DNA of 64,000 bases from assembly GCA_963932465.1 (NCBI GenBank), contig OZ010799.1, forward strand, positions 157,352,761-157,416,760, read 5' to 3'. The position numbers and the translations under genes are program-made. Positions 44,676 through 56,459 of the stretch are shown here, piece by piece. The notes under the pieces are model-generated. The model searched no databases, had not been told where the DNA came from, and worked only from the letters and a program-made list of their open reading frames with translations. This DNA is from Maratus speciosus (taxonomy: Eukaryota; Arthropoda; Arachnida; Araneae; Salticidae). Numbering within the stretch: position 1 is the first letter of the stretch; each line of letters starts with the position of its first letter.

Positions 44676-47600
44676 AGTTTTCGATGGTGGTATTGAGGTT
44701 CTTCAAATTAATTTACATCATTGTGAAGACGCTAATGATGCTTTGTGTACTTATGTGGTTCGCAATAAAATAGATCTGATTATGTGTCAGGACCCATACG
44801 TAGTGGATGGAGTTATTTCGGGTGTTCCTACTGATTGGCCTTTTTTCTTATCCTCTAATAACAATGCTGCGATTTTACTCACTAACAAGGATTATGCAGC
44901 TATAAGTAGTCTGAAACTTGATAATAGTGTAACTATATCTCTTAATGTCTGCGGCGATATAATCTATCTTTGTTCCCAATAATCTACACCTACTGGTAAT
45001 ATTGACAACGATTTCTCAGATCTTGGAGATTATTTTCAGCAGTTTAATAAAGTTCTGATTGCTGGAGACTTTAATGTGCCCTTACTGGACTTCGGATACA
45101 CTCGACAAACTGAACGGTCAGATGTGTTTTTAGAACATATAATGGATAAGGACTTGAGAATTTTAAACGATCCTGATGCCACACATACATTCGTTCAAGG
45201 ATCTCTGAGGGGTCGTCCTGATCTGACTCTGGGTGGAATTGAAATCTGTGCGAAGATAGATAACTGGACTGTGGATGATAAAAACTTCTCTTTCAGCGAC
45301 CATTTATACATTAGATTTAAATTAAATTATATACCAGAAAGGAAACAGAATATAAGATATAAAACAAAGAGGAAGAGCTTTCAATCGTTTAATAAAAAGA
45401 TCAAAGAAATAGAAAAGAATATGCTGGATGATCTATTAAAGGTAAGAACTACAGATGAATTGGATAACCATGTCGGCAACTATATGAAGAAAGTAACGGA
45501 TATTTGTAACTCATGTTTTAGAAAAGGTCCTTTGTCCTACAAGCCGACGATTCGATGGTTTACAGATACATTAAGAATTGAACGAAACAAGGTGGCAGCA
45601 AGTTACAAGCGTTATAAAAATGATCCAACTAATGCTAATTTACATGATATATACAAAACATATAGAAATAATTATAAAAAGCATATTAAGCAAGCGAAAA
45701 GAAAAAGCTGGTTGAATTTTTCTAACAGAACAAATGAGACCTATGGTAGCCTGTATTCTTACATTTCAAGAAAGAAATTGAGTAACACGGATTTAATTTT
45801 TACAAGATTAGACGGATCTGAGGCTTTTGATTCTTATAATGAGGTTGCAGATTCTTTAATGAAAGAGCATTTTAGTACTGACGTTGTCCCTAATAACATC
45901 TTTGAATATAACTCACATAATTTGGTAAATAATGATGGAAGCTGTAGAGAAGTCAGTTCCAGAGAACTAAACTATGCATTAAGCAAACAAGATGTAAATA
46001 AAGCTCCGGGCTCAGATTTGTTTGACGGCTTAATTGTTAAAAGTGTATGTAAAACAAGTAAGATATATATTAAAAGATTACTAACAATATGTTTACGTTT
46101 TGGACATTTTCCAGTTATTTGGAAAAATGGTTTGGTTATATTTATATTCTTTAGGAAGCGTAACAAAGACGGAAAAACACATAGATCTTATCGACCGATA
46201 ACATTATTGAGCATTTTTGGGAAGATTTTGGAAAGAATAGTAAAAATCAGACTTGTCCCAAACCTTGAAGCTGCTAATTTTTGGAACGAGGCTCAGCATG
46301 GCTTTCGAGAAAAGCACAGCACGATCACAGCTATGAATTTTCTGAGGAACAATATTAAAAATAAGTTAAAGAGATATAAATATGTAGCAATCGCATCCAT
46401 AGATATACAAGCTGCATTTGATGCTGTTGCCTGGGAAATTTTAGCTAATTTGATAGATCATTTACCTATTCCTCTGTATATAAAATGTATCTTGAAAAAT
46501 TATGTAAGTAACAGAAAAATTGGGTTCAGTTACACGTATGGAATCAAATGGTTTCAACTTTTTAAGGGGTGTCCTCAAGGCAGTTGCCTTGGACCTTTGT
46601 TATGGCTAATTATTGCATATCACTTGATTAAGAGATTTACTTTAAACTTTGAAGATATTTTGTCCTATGCTGACGACTTTGTCGTTACTGCCTATGGGGA
46701 TACTCGTAACGATTTGGAACATAATATGAATGACAAGCTCCAATTGATGAATTTGATCTGTCAGGACTTGAGATTAACTATAAGTAAAGAAAAATGTGTT
46801 AGCATGTTGTTTGGAAGATTTACATTAAATAATCGACACCCGATTTTTAAGATAGACAGGGTTACCGTACCGGTGAAGGATAATATTATATATTTAGGAT
46901 TTCAACTAGATGGTAAATTTAACTTTCTCGGCCATTTTGAAAGAATAAGAGAAAAGATTCGCAACTTTACATCAAATGTTCGCAAGACGAACTGTAGAGA
47001 TAAGGGACTGCACGCTAATTTTCGGAAAACTTGGTATAATCAAGTAATTGAAAAACAGATCTGCTATGGCTTCGAAATCTGGTTCCCAGATCTACACGTT
47101 CATGCATTAAGAAAATTATCTTCATGTCAACGCCTTGGACGTACAAAACGGTATCTACTGATGCTTTGATGCTCTGACAGGAATTCCACCAATCCATATT
47201 AAACTTAAACATGAATTTAGAAAATATGAAACTATGTTTAGTAATGCAAGCATACAAGTAGGGGATTGTATTATTAACTCTACTAATATTATGAGAAATC
47301 TTACAACAAGTGACTTTCCAAGTTATAATGATATAAATAATCTGAATTTTACAGAGAAATCCGATTTATACTTTGTTGATCTGGGACTTCCAGTGATATA
47401 TACGGACGGTTCTAAAATGTAATCTGGCGTTGGTGCAGCATTTACGACTTTTCATTGTGGATCTTTTATTTATGACTTTAAAATATCATTGGATAAGCAC
47501 AACTCAATATATCAAGCGGAATTATCTGCGTTAAAGTATGCAATAGATTGGTCATTACATTCTGACTTTCAGAAAATTTGGATATTTACGGATAGTAAGG

Positions 47601-48225
47601 CTTCATTTCTTGTTCTTCAGAGAACTTTCCCATCTAATACCTTGGTTAAAGATATTTTCGAATTATTAATCAGCGATCCCTTAAAAATAGTTACAATAGG
47701 CTGGAATAAAGCCCACGTTGGGAATATCGGAAATGAGAAAGCAGACGAATTAGCAAAGCAAGCAACTATTGAAGAAAATGCGGACATTGTGGCTGCTTTG
47801 GACTTTCCTATTTCTCTTATTAAAGGTGTAACTCGGGAAAATACTGGTGCTGAATGGCAAAGATACTGGAATTCAAGCGGTAAAGGAAGAGATACATATG
47901 GCGTTATCAGGAAGGTAAACTTTAACTACATTTGCTCAAACCAGGTGGTACAGTACTTTATAACTGGACATGTCAGCTTTCCATTTTTTTAAGTAAAATT
48001 GGAAAGAGAAGTTCAACAAAATGTGACTGCGGTAAGGAAGGCAATGTTACTCATTATTTATTTGGAAGGTGTCCATTAGTTCCTTTTTTCTTTCATTTTG
48101 ATACCTCTGCAAGCGTCAGATACAACATTAGAAGAATTTTATTTGATAATCACAACTATAGGAAATTATGTGATATTTATAATGCTTTGAATGCTAATTA
48201 CTCATTCATAAGGTATAAATTTTGA
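44676..48225 (+). pseudogene. ORF2 of element 2: endonuclease / reverse transcriptase / RNase H, broken
   Basis: The endonuclease begins with EVLQINLHHC and MCQDPY (44690-44810). A TAA at 44980-44982 interrupts it in frame, and it goes on with AGDFNVPL (about 45062) and FSDH. The reverse transcriptase is open in 45076-47169, with IDIQAAFD, GCPQGSCLGP and YADD at 46666-46677. A frameshift lies between about 47130 and 47230. RNase H has TDGS, YQAELSA, FTDSKA and EKADELA, with a TAA at 47420-47422 inside. A last frameshift near 47985 precedes KCDCGKEGNVTHYLF, the C-x-C...H finger. The stop is at 48223-48225. The catalytic residues are all still present, so breakage is recent compared with loss of the active sites. 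Confidence 0.85.
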
Positions 48226-49345
48226 GTCTTCTATGTAATTTAACTCTATTTAACATTTTGGCTTATATTTGAAGTCTCTGTTATTGTGGGCTATTAAGCA
48301 ACTAGACTATGTGAATTAAGATCTCACAAGGTACGAGATGGTTCAAATATTTTACTTATCTGTTCTAATGCTGGTGCATTATTGTCAGTTTCATTGCCTT
48401 TTGACTAATGTTCAGAAATGAAGAAGTATATTGGATGTATCGAATAGTGTTACATTATCTCATTTTCGTAATTTCCATTTCTACTTTGTGTTCAAGAGTA
48501 ATTCTTGCATATGGACATATTAAAATTTATTTTATTTACTATATGTCATCTCTTGGGATATAAACATTGTGTTTTATTTGCATTTATATCAGTATATTAA
48601 TGTTCGCACTTATGACTTTAACATTCTATCGTAATAGTTGTGATTTAGAGTGGTGGACTGACCATTAGTTTGTGTGTACTGTGTGTGACACTACATAGTT
48701 TGATTGCCCATTGTCACTTCATATTATTCTACAAGTTATCATATATGTTTTATTTTATGCAACTACCAGAATCACTTGATGAACTCAGTATTGATTGATT
48801 TTCTATTATCATCAATTGAGATGCTGTTTGGTTTGGATCTTTTTTGATTGGTTATGAAGAGCGAGGATTGGAGCTGAACTATATAGTGGAACAATTTAGA
48901 ATTTGCTCTAAAGAATTACATTTAATCTTGCAGACTTTTAATTGCATCATTCTTCATTATATTTCGTTACAGGTAACCCATAAACCTGTGCTTTTGTAGT
49001 ATCATTGTTTAGTATTTTGGTCTATTTATTGGTTGAGGGTTACCCATAAACCCCCATATTATGTTATTATTTTTAATTTTCTTATTTTGGATGTGGGTTA
49101 CCCATAAACCCTTTTTCTTGTACTGTGTATTTTCAGTTGTATGTTAACTTAAACATACGTTTGTGTTGACATAGCGAGTTGCTATGCGCATATAGGTTAT
49201 GCGATTTGTTATTTTATTTAGTTATATAATCGCCCACTGGTTTAGCCCGTTTCTGCGGTAAAGTGGAACTGGGTGGAGGAGGGATTTACCTGCCAGGACA
49301 TTTGTCCATTAGCCTTGCGGTTGGCGTCCTGGCTGGGTGTCTAAA
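48226..49345 (+). other. 3' region of element 2
   Basis: No ORF. Three copies of GGTTACCCATAAACCC (first one slightly altered) lie at about 48972, 49038 and 49095. The end has GGCGTCCTGGCTGGGTG, which matches the 3' region of element 1. No poly-A is seen. Confidence 0.55.
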
Positions 49346-49585
49346 TATCACGCTCCATTTTTTTTACACTTTTCCTTATGTGTTATAAACTATCTTAAAG
49401 TTTCAAACAGATCGAGTGGTCTTAACCAATAATTTAAGATATTTCCTGAAATTACTATTCGAAAATAGTGATATGAATACTTGTAAGCTTCCTGATGATG
49501 AATGAGTTATACTTATCTCATAGCGCTGTTCAAAAACCCCACGCAAATTGTTAGATTTCCTAATTTAAATTATTTCGTGGTTAAA
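49346..49585. repeat. 415-bp array, right remnant
   Basis: It has TATGTGTTATAAACTATC, TTCAAACAGATCG, GGTCTTAACCAATAATTTA, the ACTATTCGAAAATAGT hairpin and GTTAGATTTCCTAA, in array order but shortened. Confidence 0.75.
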
Positions 49586-50033
49586 AAAGAACGTGTCTCC
49601 ATTTTATTCGACGCATTTGATAGCAATAAACCGATTAATTAAATAATAATTAATTTTTCAGCTTGTAATTAAGATAGGACTTAGAAATGGGTATCAAGGA
49701 AATCAGCGAGAAATTTCACATCGGGATGCCAAAAAATTTCATCAAAAAATTTATTATTTAAAAAGTTAAAATTTCGTATTAAAATATCCTACTATGGAAA
49801 ACCGCAGCGTCGTCATGTCTGACACCTGCTTTCTCGCCGAAATGAAATCTTTTTTCCTAGTCTTTCCAATTAAAGAAATTAAATTTTTATCGATCGATTT
49901 TTACTCGATATTTGAACTTATACACATCGCAGAAATGTGAACTTTGTACCAAATGCAAGTAGACTTTTTTTCGCGACTGTCTATACCATTTACAAATTTC
50001 TCGGACTAATACTTTCCGATATGCGATTTCGCT
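49586..50033. other. No gene seen
   Basis: AT-rich, no motif recognised. Confidence 0.45.
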
Positions 50034-50037
50034 TTAA

Positions 50038-50237
50038 CCCCTTCGGGACGGGAGCCTTTTACGAAATTTTTAATCTTTTGTCACCGTTTTTTAAAAACAG
50101 AAATTTGTGTCTTGTTGAATAGAGAAAATTTGCTGATTAAATAAGGAAAATTTTACAGTAAAATTTTACTGGTGAGGAAAAACAAGGATTCTGAGCGCTT
50201 CATGCGGCACGTATACGTGCCGCTCGTCCCCAAGGGG
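50038..50237. mobile_element. piggyBac-like MITE (TTAA-flanked, 200 bp)
   Basis: TTAA occurs at 50034-50037 and 50238-50241. The ends are CCCCTTCGGGACGGGAG on the left and, read inward, CCCCTTGGGGACGAGCG on the right. A CACGTATACGTG palindrome lies near the right end (50207-50218). No ORF of note. Confidence 0.75.
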
Positions 50238-50241
50238 TTAA

Positions 50242-50700
50242 AATCTCCACTTCATTTTTCGGCTTAATTTCCTCCATGGTAACCGTGCATCGGCTGATTT
50301 TACTCGCAACCCTTAGGAGAGACTCTGATGATTTGGAGAACGTCCGTTTGTACCTGCGTTAAAAAGGTTGATTGGTTAATTTTAGAAGTTAATTAGCCCG
50401 TGATTCGGTTAATTAGCGACTTTTTCAAAATTTTATGATTTATCGTTTGATGTGAGGTGTTCAGCTATAAGTATCCAAAATTTCGAGTCTCCAACATGTA
50501 TAGTTTCTGAGAACGGGCTCTGTGACGGACAGACAGACAGATAGACAAAGGAGTGTGACGAATAGGGTTTCATCAGATGAACGAAACCCTAAAAATCAAC
50601 TTATGTAATTGCGCTATTGCATAAGATGAGATATTCTCTAAAATAAGTACCAGTAGGAATCTCGTACTACTAGAACTGTTTACTTTTGCGAAAAAAATGT
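50242..50700. other. No gene seen
   Basis: Short GACA/GATA run at 50525-50545 and a tract with AACGAAACCCTAAAA near 50580. Nothing else recognised. Confidence 0.4.
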
Positions 50701-51494
50701 GATACAGCTCATATTCAAAATATTAGAATAATTGAGAAAAAATAATAATTTTTTTTTCATTTATTTATTATTGATACCAAGTAGGAGAGCTAGAGGATGA
50801 ATGGGACAAGGGATGGATGGGACATTCTCAATATTTCAGGCAGTAAACATTTATTTGAAATTGCTTCCTATCGCCATATAAGGCTATACCACAGTGTGCT
50901 TCAGAACTAAAAGTAGGACCACATTGCTGTTTTCATTTTTCTCCAAAGTAGCATTTTCTGAAATCTCTGCTTAAAAGTAAGTTTTTTTTAAATTTGAAGA
51001 TGTGAAATATCTTATACAATATAAAAAATTAAGCTATGTTGTAGTTATTTATTTTGAGGTTCAATATCGATAATTAAAATAAATGAATAGTAACCATTGT
51101 GACAAAATAATTTTTGAGGCAAAATGGCTGAGAAGGGACTATATGCTTCATGGGGATGATTGGGACATTTCAAATGGGGATGAATGGGACATTCTCATTC
51201 ATTCCTAGGGATGTTGAAAATTTTATTTATTTACTAAATAGTATTATATAGGTTGATAAATTAATAATTTACGTTAATTAATAGTATTAAATAGTATTAT
51301 ATGAGTTGTTATTGTTTAAAATTTCTGAGTGTTATTTATTGTATTGTAATAATTATTAATGGATTATCAAAAACTTGGTACTAAAACTTAATCAAAATAG
51401 ATATTGTTAAAAATAATATATGTTTATTGATCAAATGGGGGAAATTATATTGAATTTTGAAATGTTGCACAAATAAATCCCTACACCTAACATA

Positions 51495-51665
51495 CTGGGT
51501 CGATCGGAAAGTCGTGTCGTGTTGGGAAAATCAATTCATACCGGAAAATTCTATCATTTAATTATTAGACATTGATTCCGAAATCTAATGACTAATAATT
51601 ACCGGGTAGAATTTTCCGGTACGAATTTATTTTCCCAACACGACACGACTTTCCGATCGACCCAA
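51495..51665. mobile_element. Mariner-type hairpin MITE (171 bp)
   Basis: Two arms of about 70 bases are nearly perfect inverse copies. The outer parts read CTGGGTCGATCGGAAAGTCG and its inverse, and TA flanks both sides (51493-51494, 51666-51667). The loop is only about 20-30 bases. TA targets fit the Tc1/mariner superfamily. It lies inside the pogo-like element. Confidence 0.8.
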
Positions 51666-51786
51666 TAATTTCCGTTCTGCATGTTTCTAAAATGCATTTA
51701 ATTAACATTAATTAATAAGTTATGACTGAAAATTATTAGCTATGCCATATTTAAAAGACATTTTAAACTTTCATTTCAAATCTAAA

Positions 51787-51921
51787 ATGCCTCATAAGTG
51801 GAAAAAAAGAACAGATTGATAGCCGAAGTCTGCATTAAAAGTTAAAATTGCAATAAAAGAAGTTATTGAAAAAAAAAACATATCGATTCATGCTGCAAAA
51901 TCATATATTACAAATATAATT
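51787..51921 (+). pseudogene. Relic of a pogo-type transposase N-terminus
   Basis: From ATG it reads MPHKWKKRTD, two stops, then a helix-rich stretch ending IAIKEVIEKKNISIHAAKSY. This resembles the psq-type helix-turn-helix start of pogo/Tigger transposases (MPRxYKRKT..., then S...AA..Y). The frame then degenerates. Similarity is by eye and short. Confidence 0.4.
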
Positions 51922-52433
51922 ACATATAAGGTTATAATAATAAATTTTAATTTGGTAAAATTGAATACAGGGAGGAAAATCTTTGTGTCCCATCCATCCC
52001 TATTCGTATCCCATTCATCCCTGCTGTGGGGATGATTGGGACAGGGAGGAACGTTTTTTCGATTTCATAATATTTTTCTGAATAAATCATAATCTAGAAT
52101 AAATATTGTTCATATATGTTGTCAAACACCTAATGTATGAAATGTGATATATAATATTGATAATAACTTAAATAAAAAAGTAAAAAAAAATATTTTTGTG
52201 AAAATGTCCCATTCATCCCCCATCTCCCCTAAATGCAATTAAATTTCTTATAAATTAAATCTGGAATGTTTAGATAAGATTTTAACATGAACAAAATATA
52301 AAATACAGTACCATAAATTAGGTATACAGTTTTCTGAAACACATCAAAATATTAGAATAAAATTTAGATTTGTTCAAAATATTAGAATATTTTACGCAAC
52401 AATATTACCTCATGAATATGAAGTAAATGGTAC

Positions 52434-53412
52434 TTAATATTGTGTAGCATCCCCTTTAGCTATCATGACAGCGTACAATTGATCTTGCATACTATATACA
52501 AGGTGTTTTCAAACATTTCTATCAATATTAGCCCAAATAGACTTTATACGTGCCACTAACTCAGTTTTACTTGAAGGAGGATTTTCTTTTAGTATTTTCT
52601 TCATTATACACCATAAGTTTTCGATGGGATTAAGGTCTGGTGAATTTGGTGGCTATGGAAATACCTTAATCTTGCTCTGGCGGAACCAATTCTTAGTTGA
52701 CATCGAGGTATGCGGTGACGCTAAATCTTGTTGAAAGATGGAATCATCTTCAAATCAATCTTCTGATGATGGAATCATGTAATATTCCAAAATTTCTTGA
52801 TATATCTGAGGGTTAACGTTTTCGTAGACGGTGCCTAACTTTTCAGGTCCTTCTGCATTGTTGCAACTTCAAACCATGACACTAGCAGCAAATTTTACGG
52901 AACGTTTAAAGCATTCTTTATCAAATGTTTCTTGCTTCATTCTCTAAACTTGAATACTTTGATTACCATATGAAACACAAAACATACTTTCATCACTAAA
53001 TAATATATTTTTCCAATCTTCTTCGTTCCATAAACGTCTTGATTTACACCAATTCAATCTTATACGCTTTTGTTTTGCAGTCATGAGAGGTTTTATTTTC
53101 CATGCACGAGATTCAAACTTAAATTTATGGAGGCATCTTAATGTTGTCGATGTAGAAACTTCAACGCCTTCTTCTTTCCATTTTCGGTGCAAGAATCGCC
53201 CACTTTTAAAAGGGCTTTTTCTTAACTATACGCTTCAGTTTCCTGTCATCTCTAGCAGATGTTTTTGGTTTTCGGCCCCCATTTCGGCAATAATTTTGAA
53301 ATTTTTCATTTTTTAAATATTGTGTTACTATTTTACTAGCGCTTGATTGCGAACAATGTAAATAATTTGCTGTGTAATATTGATTTTTACCGAGATGATA
53401 CAAATCAACCAT
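52434..53412 (-). pseudogene. Tc1-like transposase, DD34E, broken
   Basis: The N-terminal helix-turn-helix (VDLYHLGKNQYYTANYLHCS...) lies at 53412-53206. After a frameshift near 53195, the second DNA-binding part and the catalytic core follow in one frame. The first Asp is in FSDESMF (52992-52994), the second in FQQDLASPH (52725-52727), and the Glu in PDLNPIENLW (52620-52622), 34 residues after the second Asp. That spacing is Tc1. The GRKPKTSARDDRKL stretch fits the GRPR linker. At least five in-frame stops break the core, the first at 52944-52946. All three catalytic residues remain. Confidence 0.85.
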
Positions 53413-53809
53413 ACAAAGTTAAACTGATTCAGGAATATCACTCACACGACCCACTTTAAGACGAAAAAGCAAACAAACTGCAAAAAGAATACTGATTTTA
53501 AATAAAATCGTCTGAATTTAATCAAAGATGCCGCCAGTTCTGAATTGGTGATAATTAAAGGAGAATTAAAGTAAAATATTCTAATAGTTTGAACCACTTG
53601 AATAAATATTCTAATATTTTGAATTTTCAAAGTAATTTTTTTAAATTAATCTTTTCAAAAACGATATTAATTTTAATATAATAAATAAGTTTAATCAACA
53701 ATAAATTCTTAATGAAAATATCGTTTGCATATTTGCATTAAATGACCAAACGATATTTTCAATTTCTTAAAAAAAGTAATTATTCTAATATTTTGAATAT
53801 GAGCTTTAT

Positions 53810-54155
53810 TCACTTAAACAGCATGAAGCTGCATACCTCCCACTAATTTAGTACACATACACTAAAGTACCATTTGCCTAACTTCAGATTTGAGCATAAT
53901 ACAGAAAGTGAGAGGGAGGTACTACTTAATTCCGCTGTAAATTGTAGTTCTTATGGATAAATTTCGAAGCATGACAATAAACAAAATTAGAAAAAATAGG
54001 CCCGATGTCGTGGTTAGGAAATGAGAGAGGAAATGTCGTGGATAGGAAATCACACAGGAAGTTCATTTTACTTAATATTTTCACCTTCAGAGAATATGAC
54101 AACTGGAATAATCTCAAAACAGTTAAAATAATCGCAAAAACCAAGAAAAATTGAT
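53810..54155. other. No gene seen
   Basis: AT-rich; a GATGTCGTGG(T/A)TAGGAAAT phrase is repeated near 54004 and 54034. Confidence 0.4.
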
Positions 54156-54159
54156 ATAA

Positions 54160-55545
54160 ACATTTCTTGTAAAATGATTCTGAGTTAAGTTTTAAAAATA
54201 TATCAATGGTATTTCTTTCATAAATAAATACTGTTTGTATATTTGAGCCGTTGATTTTGAAAGTGGGACACGTTCCTTTTGTGAAAAGAATTAGTTTACG
54301 TTCACTAAGCTCCAGGTTTCACTGCAATATAAGCAATATTTAAAGTAATATAATTCTATTGATTTAATGTATTTTAAATACATTGAACAATGATTAATAC
54401 ATCCAAGTATTGCATTCATTTTCGTTATTAAGTTTTTGTATAAAATGTTCAAAGAATTATTTTTTTTTAGCATTTAAAACAAAATGCAGAGAAAACAACA
54501 TTACAATTTTGCCCTTTTCCAAGACAGTCGGAGGGTTAGAGCTAAACTTTGTTACTTGGGCGAATCACTTATGGAGCACCTGAGACAAAAGTCTTTATCT
54601 CCTCTGCCACTTATCGGTTTATGTCTACAAGATTGATCTACTTTAAAATTTAATGCGACTGTTTTGCTATTTTCATACATTTAAATGAAGCACTTGCGCA
54701 AGTCTGTTTGTGTCTACAGATACCAATAGATAACATTAAGGAAAATTCTAATAAAACAACATAAAAATAAATAAATAAATAGAAAGTATTTTCTTAAACT
54801 ACTCGACACAATATTAGGATTCTCAAAAAGAAAGATTCTTCTTGTGTAAAAAAATGAATAAGTAAATACATTTCTGGTGTGTTTTATCCGTTTATGACTT
54901 TCCTAAAACAAATAAAGAATGTAATAAAAAAGTAAATCCCTGCTCTAAAACACGCAAATATCTAATATATGCACAAAGTTATTTTATATATGTAAAAGCA
55001 TGCATTTTTCATGAAGAAAAATACAATTTCCTTGATATCGAACGACATTCTCCATTTTCTTATAAATTAACTGCAATCGAATTAAAATCTATTTCTTCTC
55101 CTTGTATGGATGAGAGTCGTCTACATTTCTCGCTATATCCGATAATCTTACAATTTGATCTAAATTACTCCTTCCACCCGAAATTTATACTCCGCCCATT
55201 TTCACACCAAACAGAATTAAAATTCTATAAAACTTTACTTTCTTGAAATATTTTTACTGTGCTTGTTATTTTCTGAAAAGAAAAAAAAATATTAATAATA
55301 ATTTTTAAAATTATCCAAATTTATTTCTCTCCTCCCCTACTGCGAAATTCTCCTTTTCGAAATTGCTCCTCCTGGCAAGAAATGTTTAAACATTTAAAAT
55401 TCTTACCTTCTTCAAAATATTTCTGCCTCAGAAAATAATCACAATAATCATTATCGTAATGCTAAATAATCAATCCTTTAAATGCCCCTTACCAAATTTT
55501 TGACAACAATTCTTATACAACATTTCGTAAAGAATAATTTTAGAT
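54160..55545. repeat. Large direct duplication, copy A
   Basis: It matches 56460-57935 in order and orientation. Best-kept part is 54655-55545 against 57045-57935, where by eye about nine of ten bases agree (for example CTCCTTGTATGGATGAGAGT and ATTTCTCGCTATATCCGATA). No coding capacity is seen. Confidence 0.85.
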
Positions 55546-56190
55546 TTCTTATTTGCCTATGGATAATAATAAAAAAAAAGTTTTAGAGGAAGTTTTTTAT
55601 AGCAATCTCTATAAATTTCCATATAAAACTTTTCTATAGACTTTTTGTATATAAATAATTATAGGTTATCACAGAAAATTTTTATGTAGTCATTTTCCGT
55701 TATGTGCATATTTCGCGGCACATTGCTACATCACATGCTGTTACACTTAAATTATTCAAAGGGTGGGCCTACAGAATTTTTCATCCACTTCAGTCATGAT
55801 AATAAACCTTATCAGATATCATCGGTACTATGTCAAACTATCCAATATGAAAATTTCATATTGGATTCTTTAACATAATACCGACGATATGCTGAATGTC
55901 ACCAGATACATGTAAATGACCGAAAATTATATTGTTTTTACACAACCGATAGATTTCCCTAAATTTGTAAAATTAATGTCATTTTTACAATATTGGTTAA
56001 ATTAAATCTGACATTAAAAAGAAAGTATTAAAAAAGAAAATTTCTTAATGACGGCAAAATTTTAAATTTAGTTTTGGAATACTACTTCTCTATTATAATC
56101 TTATAATTAAGGCATACATCTCTTCTAAATACTTTCTTTATAACAATAATTTTAAGATATATTATTAAAATCTGTTAATGTCGTAAATTT
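55546..56190. other. Spacer between the duplicates, with a palindrome
   Basis: 55816-55890 is a 75-base imperfect palindrome centred on CCAATATGAAAATTTCATAT. No gene seen. Confidence 0.6.
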
Positions 56191-56335
56191 GATGTACGAC
56201 ATTCTAAATATTGACAAATATTGGTGACAGATGTTTATTTATCGTTACTTGAAATTTGAAGTAACGATCTTCAGTATAATCAAATCAAATTGTAATCAAA
56301 TCATTGCGTTCTGGAAAAGCGAGTGTGCCGGCGTT
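56190..56335. repeat. Dispersed repeat with hairpin, copy 2
   Basis: Second copy of the family at 32690-32860. Positions 56232-56302 are identical to it. Confidence 0.85.
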
Positions 56336-56459
56336 GCTCTTTGGCAATCATATGAACTACTTTATTTAATATTTTCGCTATCAAATAGGATGATGACCGT
56401 AAGATAGACAGTGATAATTATATCTTGTATATAAGTTTCCAGAAAACTCAGGAAATGAT

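Larger units (their letters stand above)
43000..49345 (+). mobile_element. APE-type non-LTR retrotransposon, decayed (element 2)
   Basis: Same layout as element 1 at 19990-25900: leader, gag-like ORF1, and ORF2 with endonuclease, reverse transcriptase and RNase H. Protein similarity between the two runs over both ORFs, but they are different subfamilies. ORF1 and ORF2 are each broken several times. The element lies inside the 415-bp array: array sequence stops near 42610 and resumes at 49345 (CACGCTCCATTTTT). Exact ends and a target duplication were not determined. Confidence 0.75.
50784..52229. mobile_element. pogo-like element inside the Tc1 element
   Basis: TA is present at 50782-50783 and 52230-52231. 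The inverted ends share GGATGAATGGGACA within 25 terminal bases. Variants of GGGGATGA(A/T)TGGGACA recur under the ends, at about 50815, 51157, 51177 and 52015 and inverted near 51990-52010. A short coding relic at 51787 supports a pogo origin. It lacks most of a transposase. Confidence 0.65.
50705..53806 (-). mobile_element. Tc1-type transposon with IR/DR ends, interrupted
   Basis: The ends are CAGCTCATATTCAAAATATT at 50705 and the inverse ending GAATATGAGCTT at 53806, both flanked by TA. A second inner repeat pair lies about 200 bases inside each end when the insertion is discounted: (T/C)AAAATATTAGAATA at 52345-52395 and its inverse at 53575-53625. Two direct repeats within each inverted end is the IR/DR layout of Tc1/Sleeping Beauty-like elements. 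Without the pogo-like insertion the length is about 1.65 kb, as expected. It encodes a broken transposase. Confidence 0.8.
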
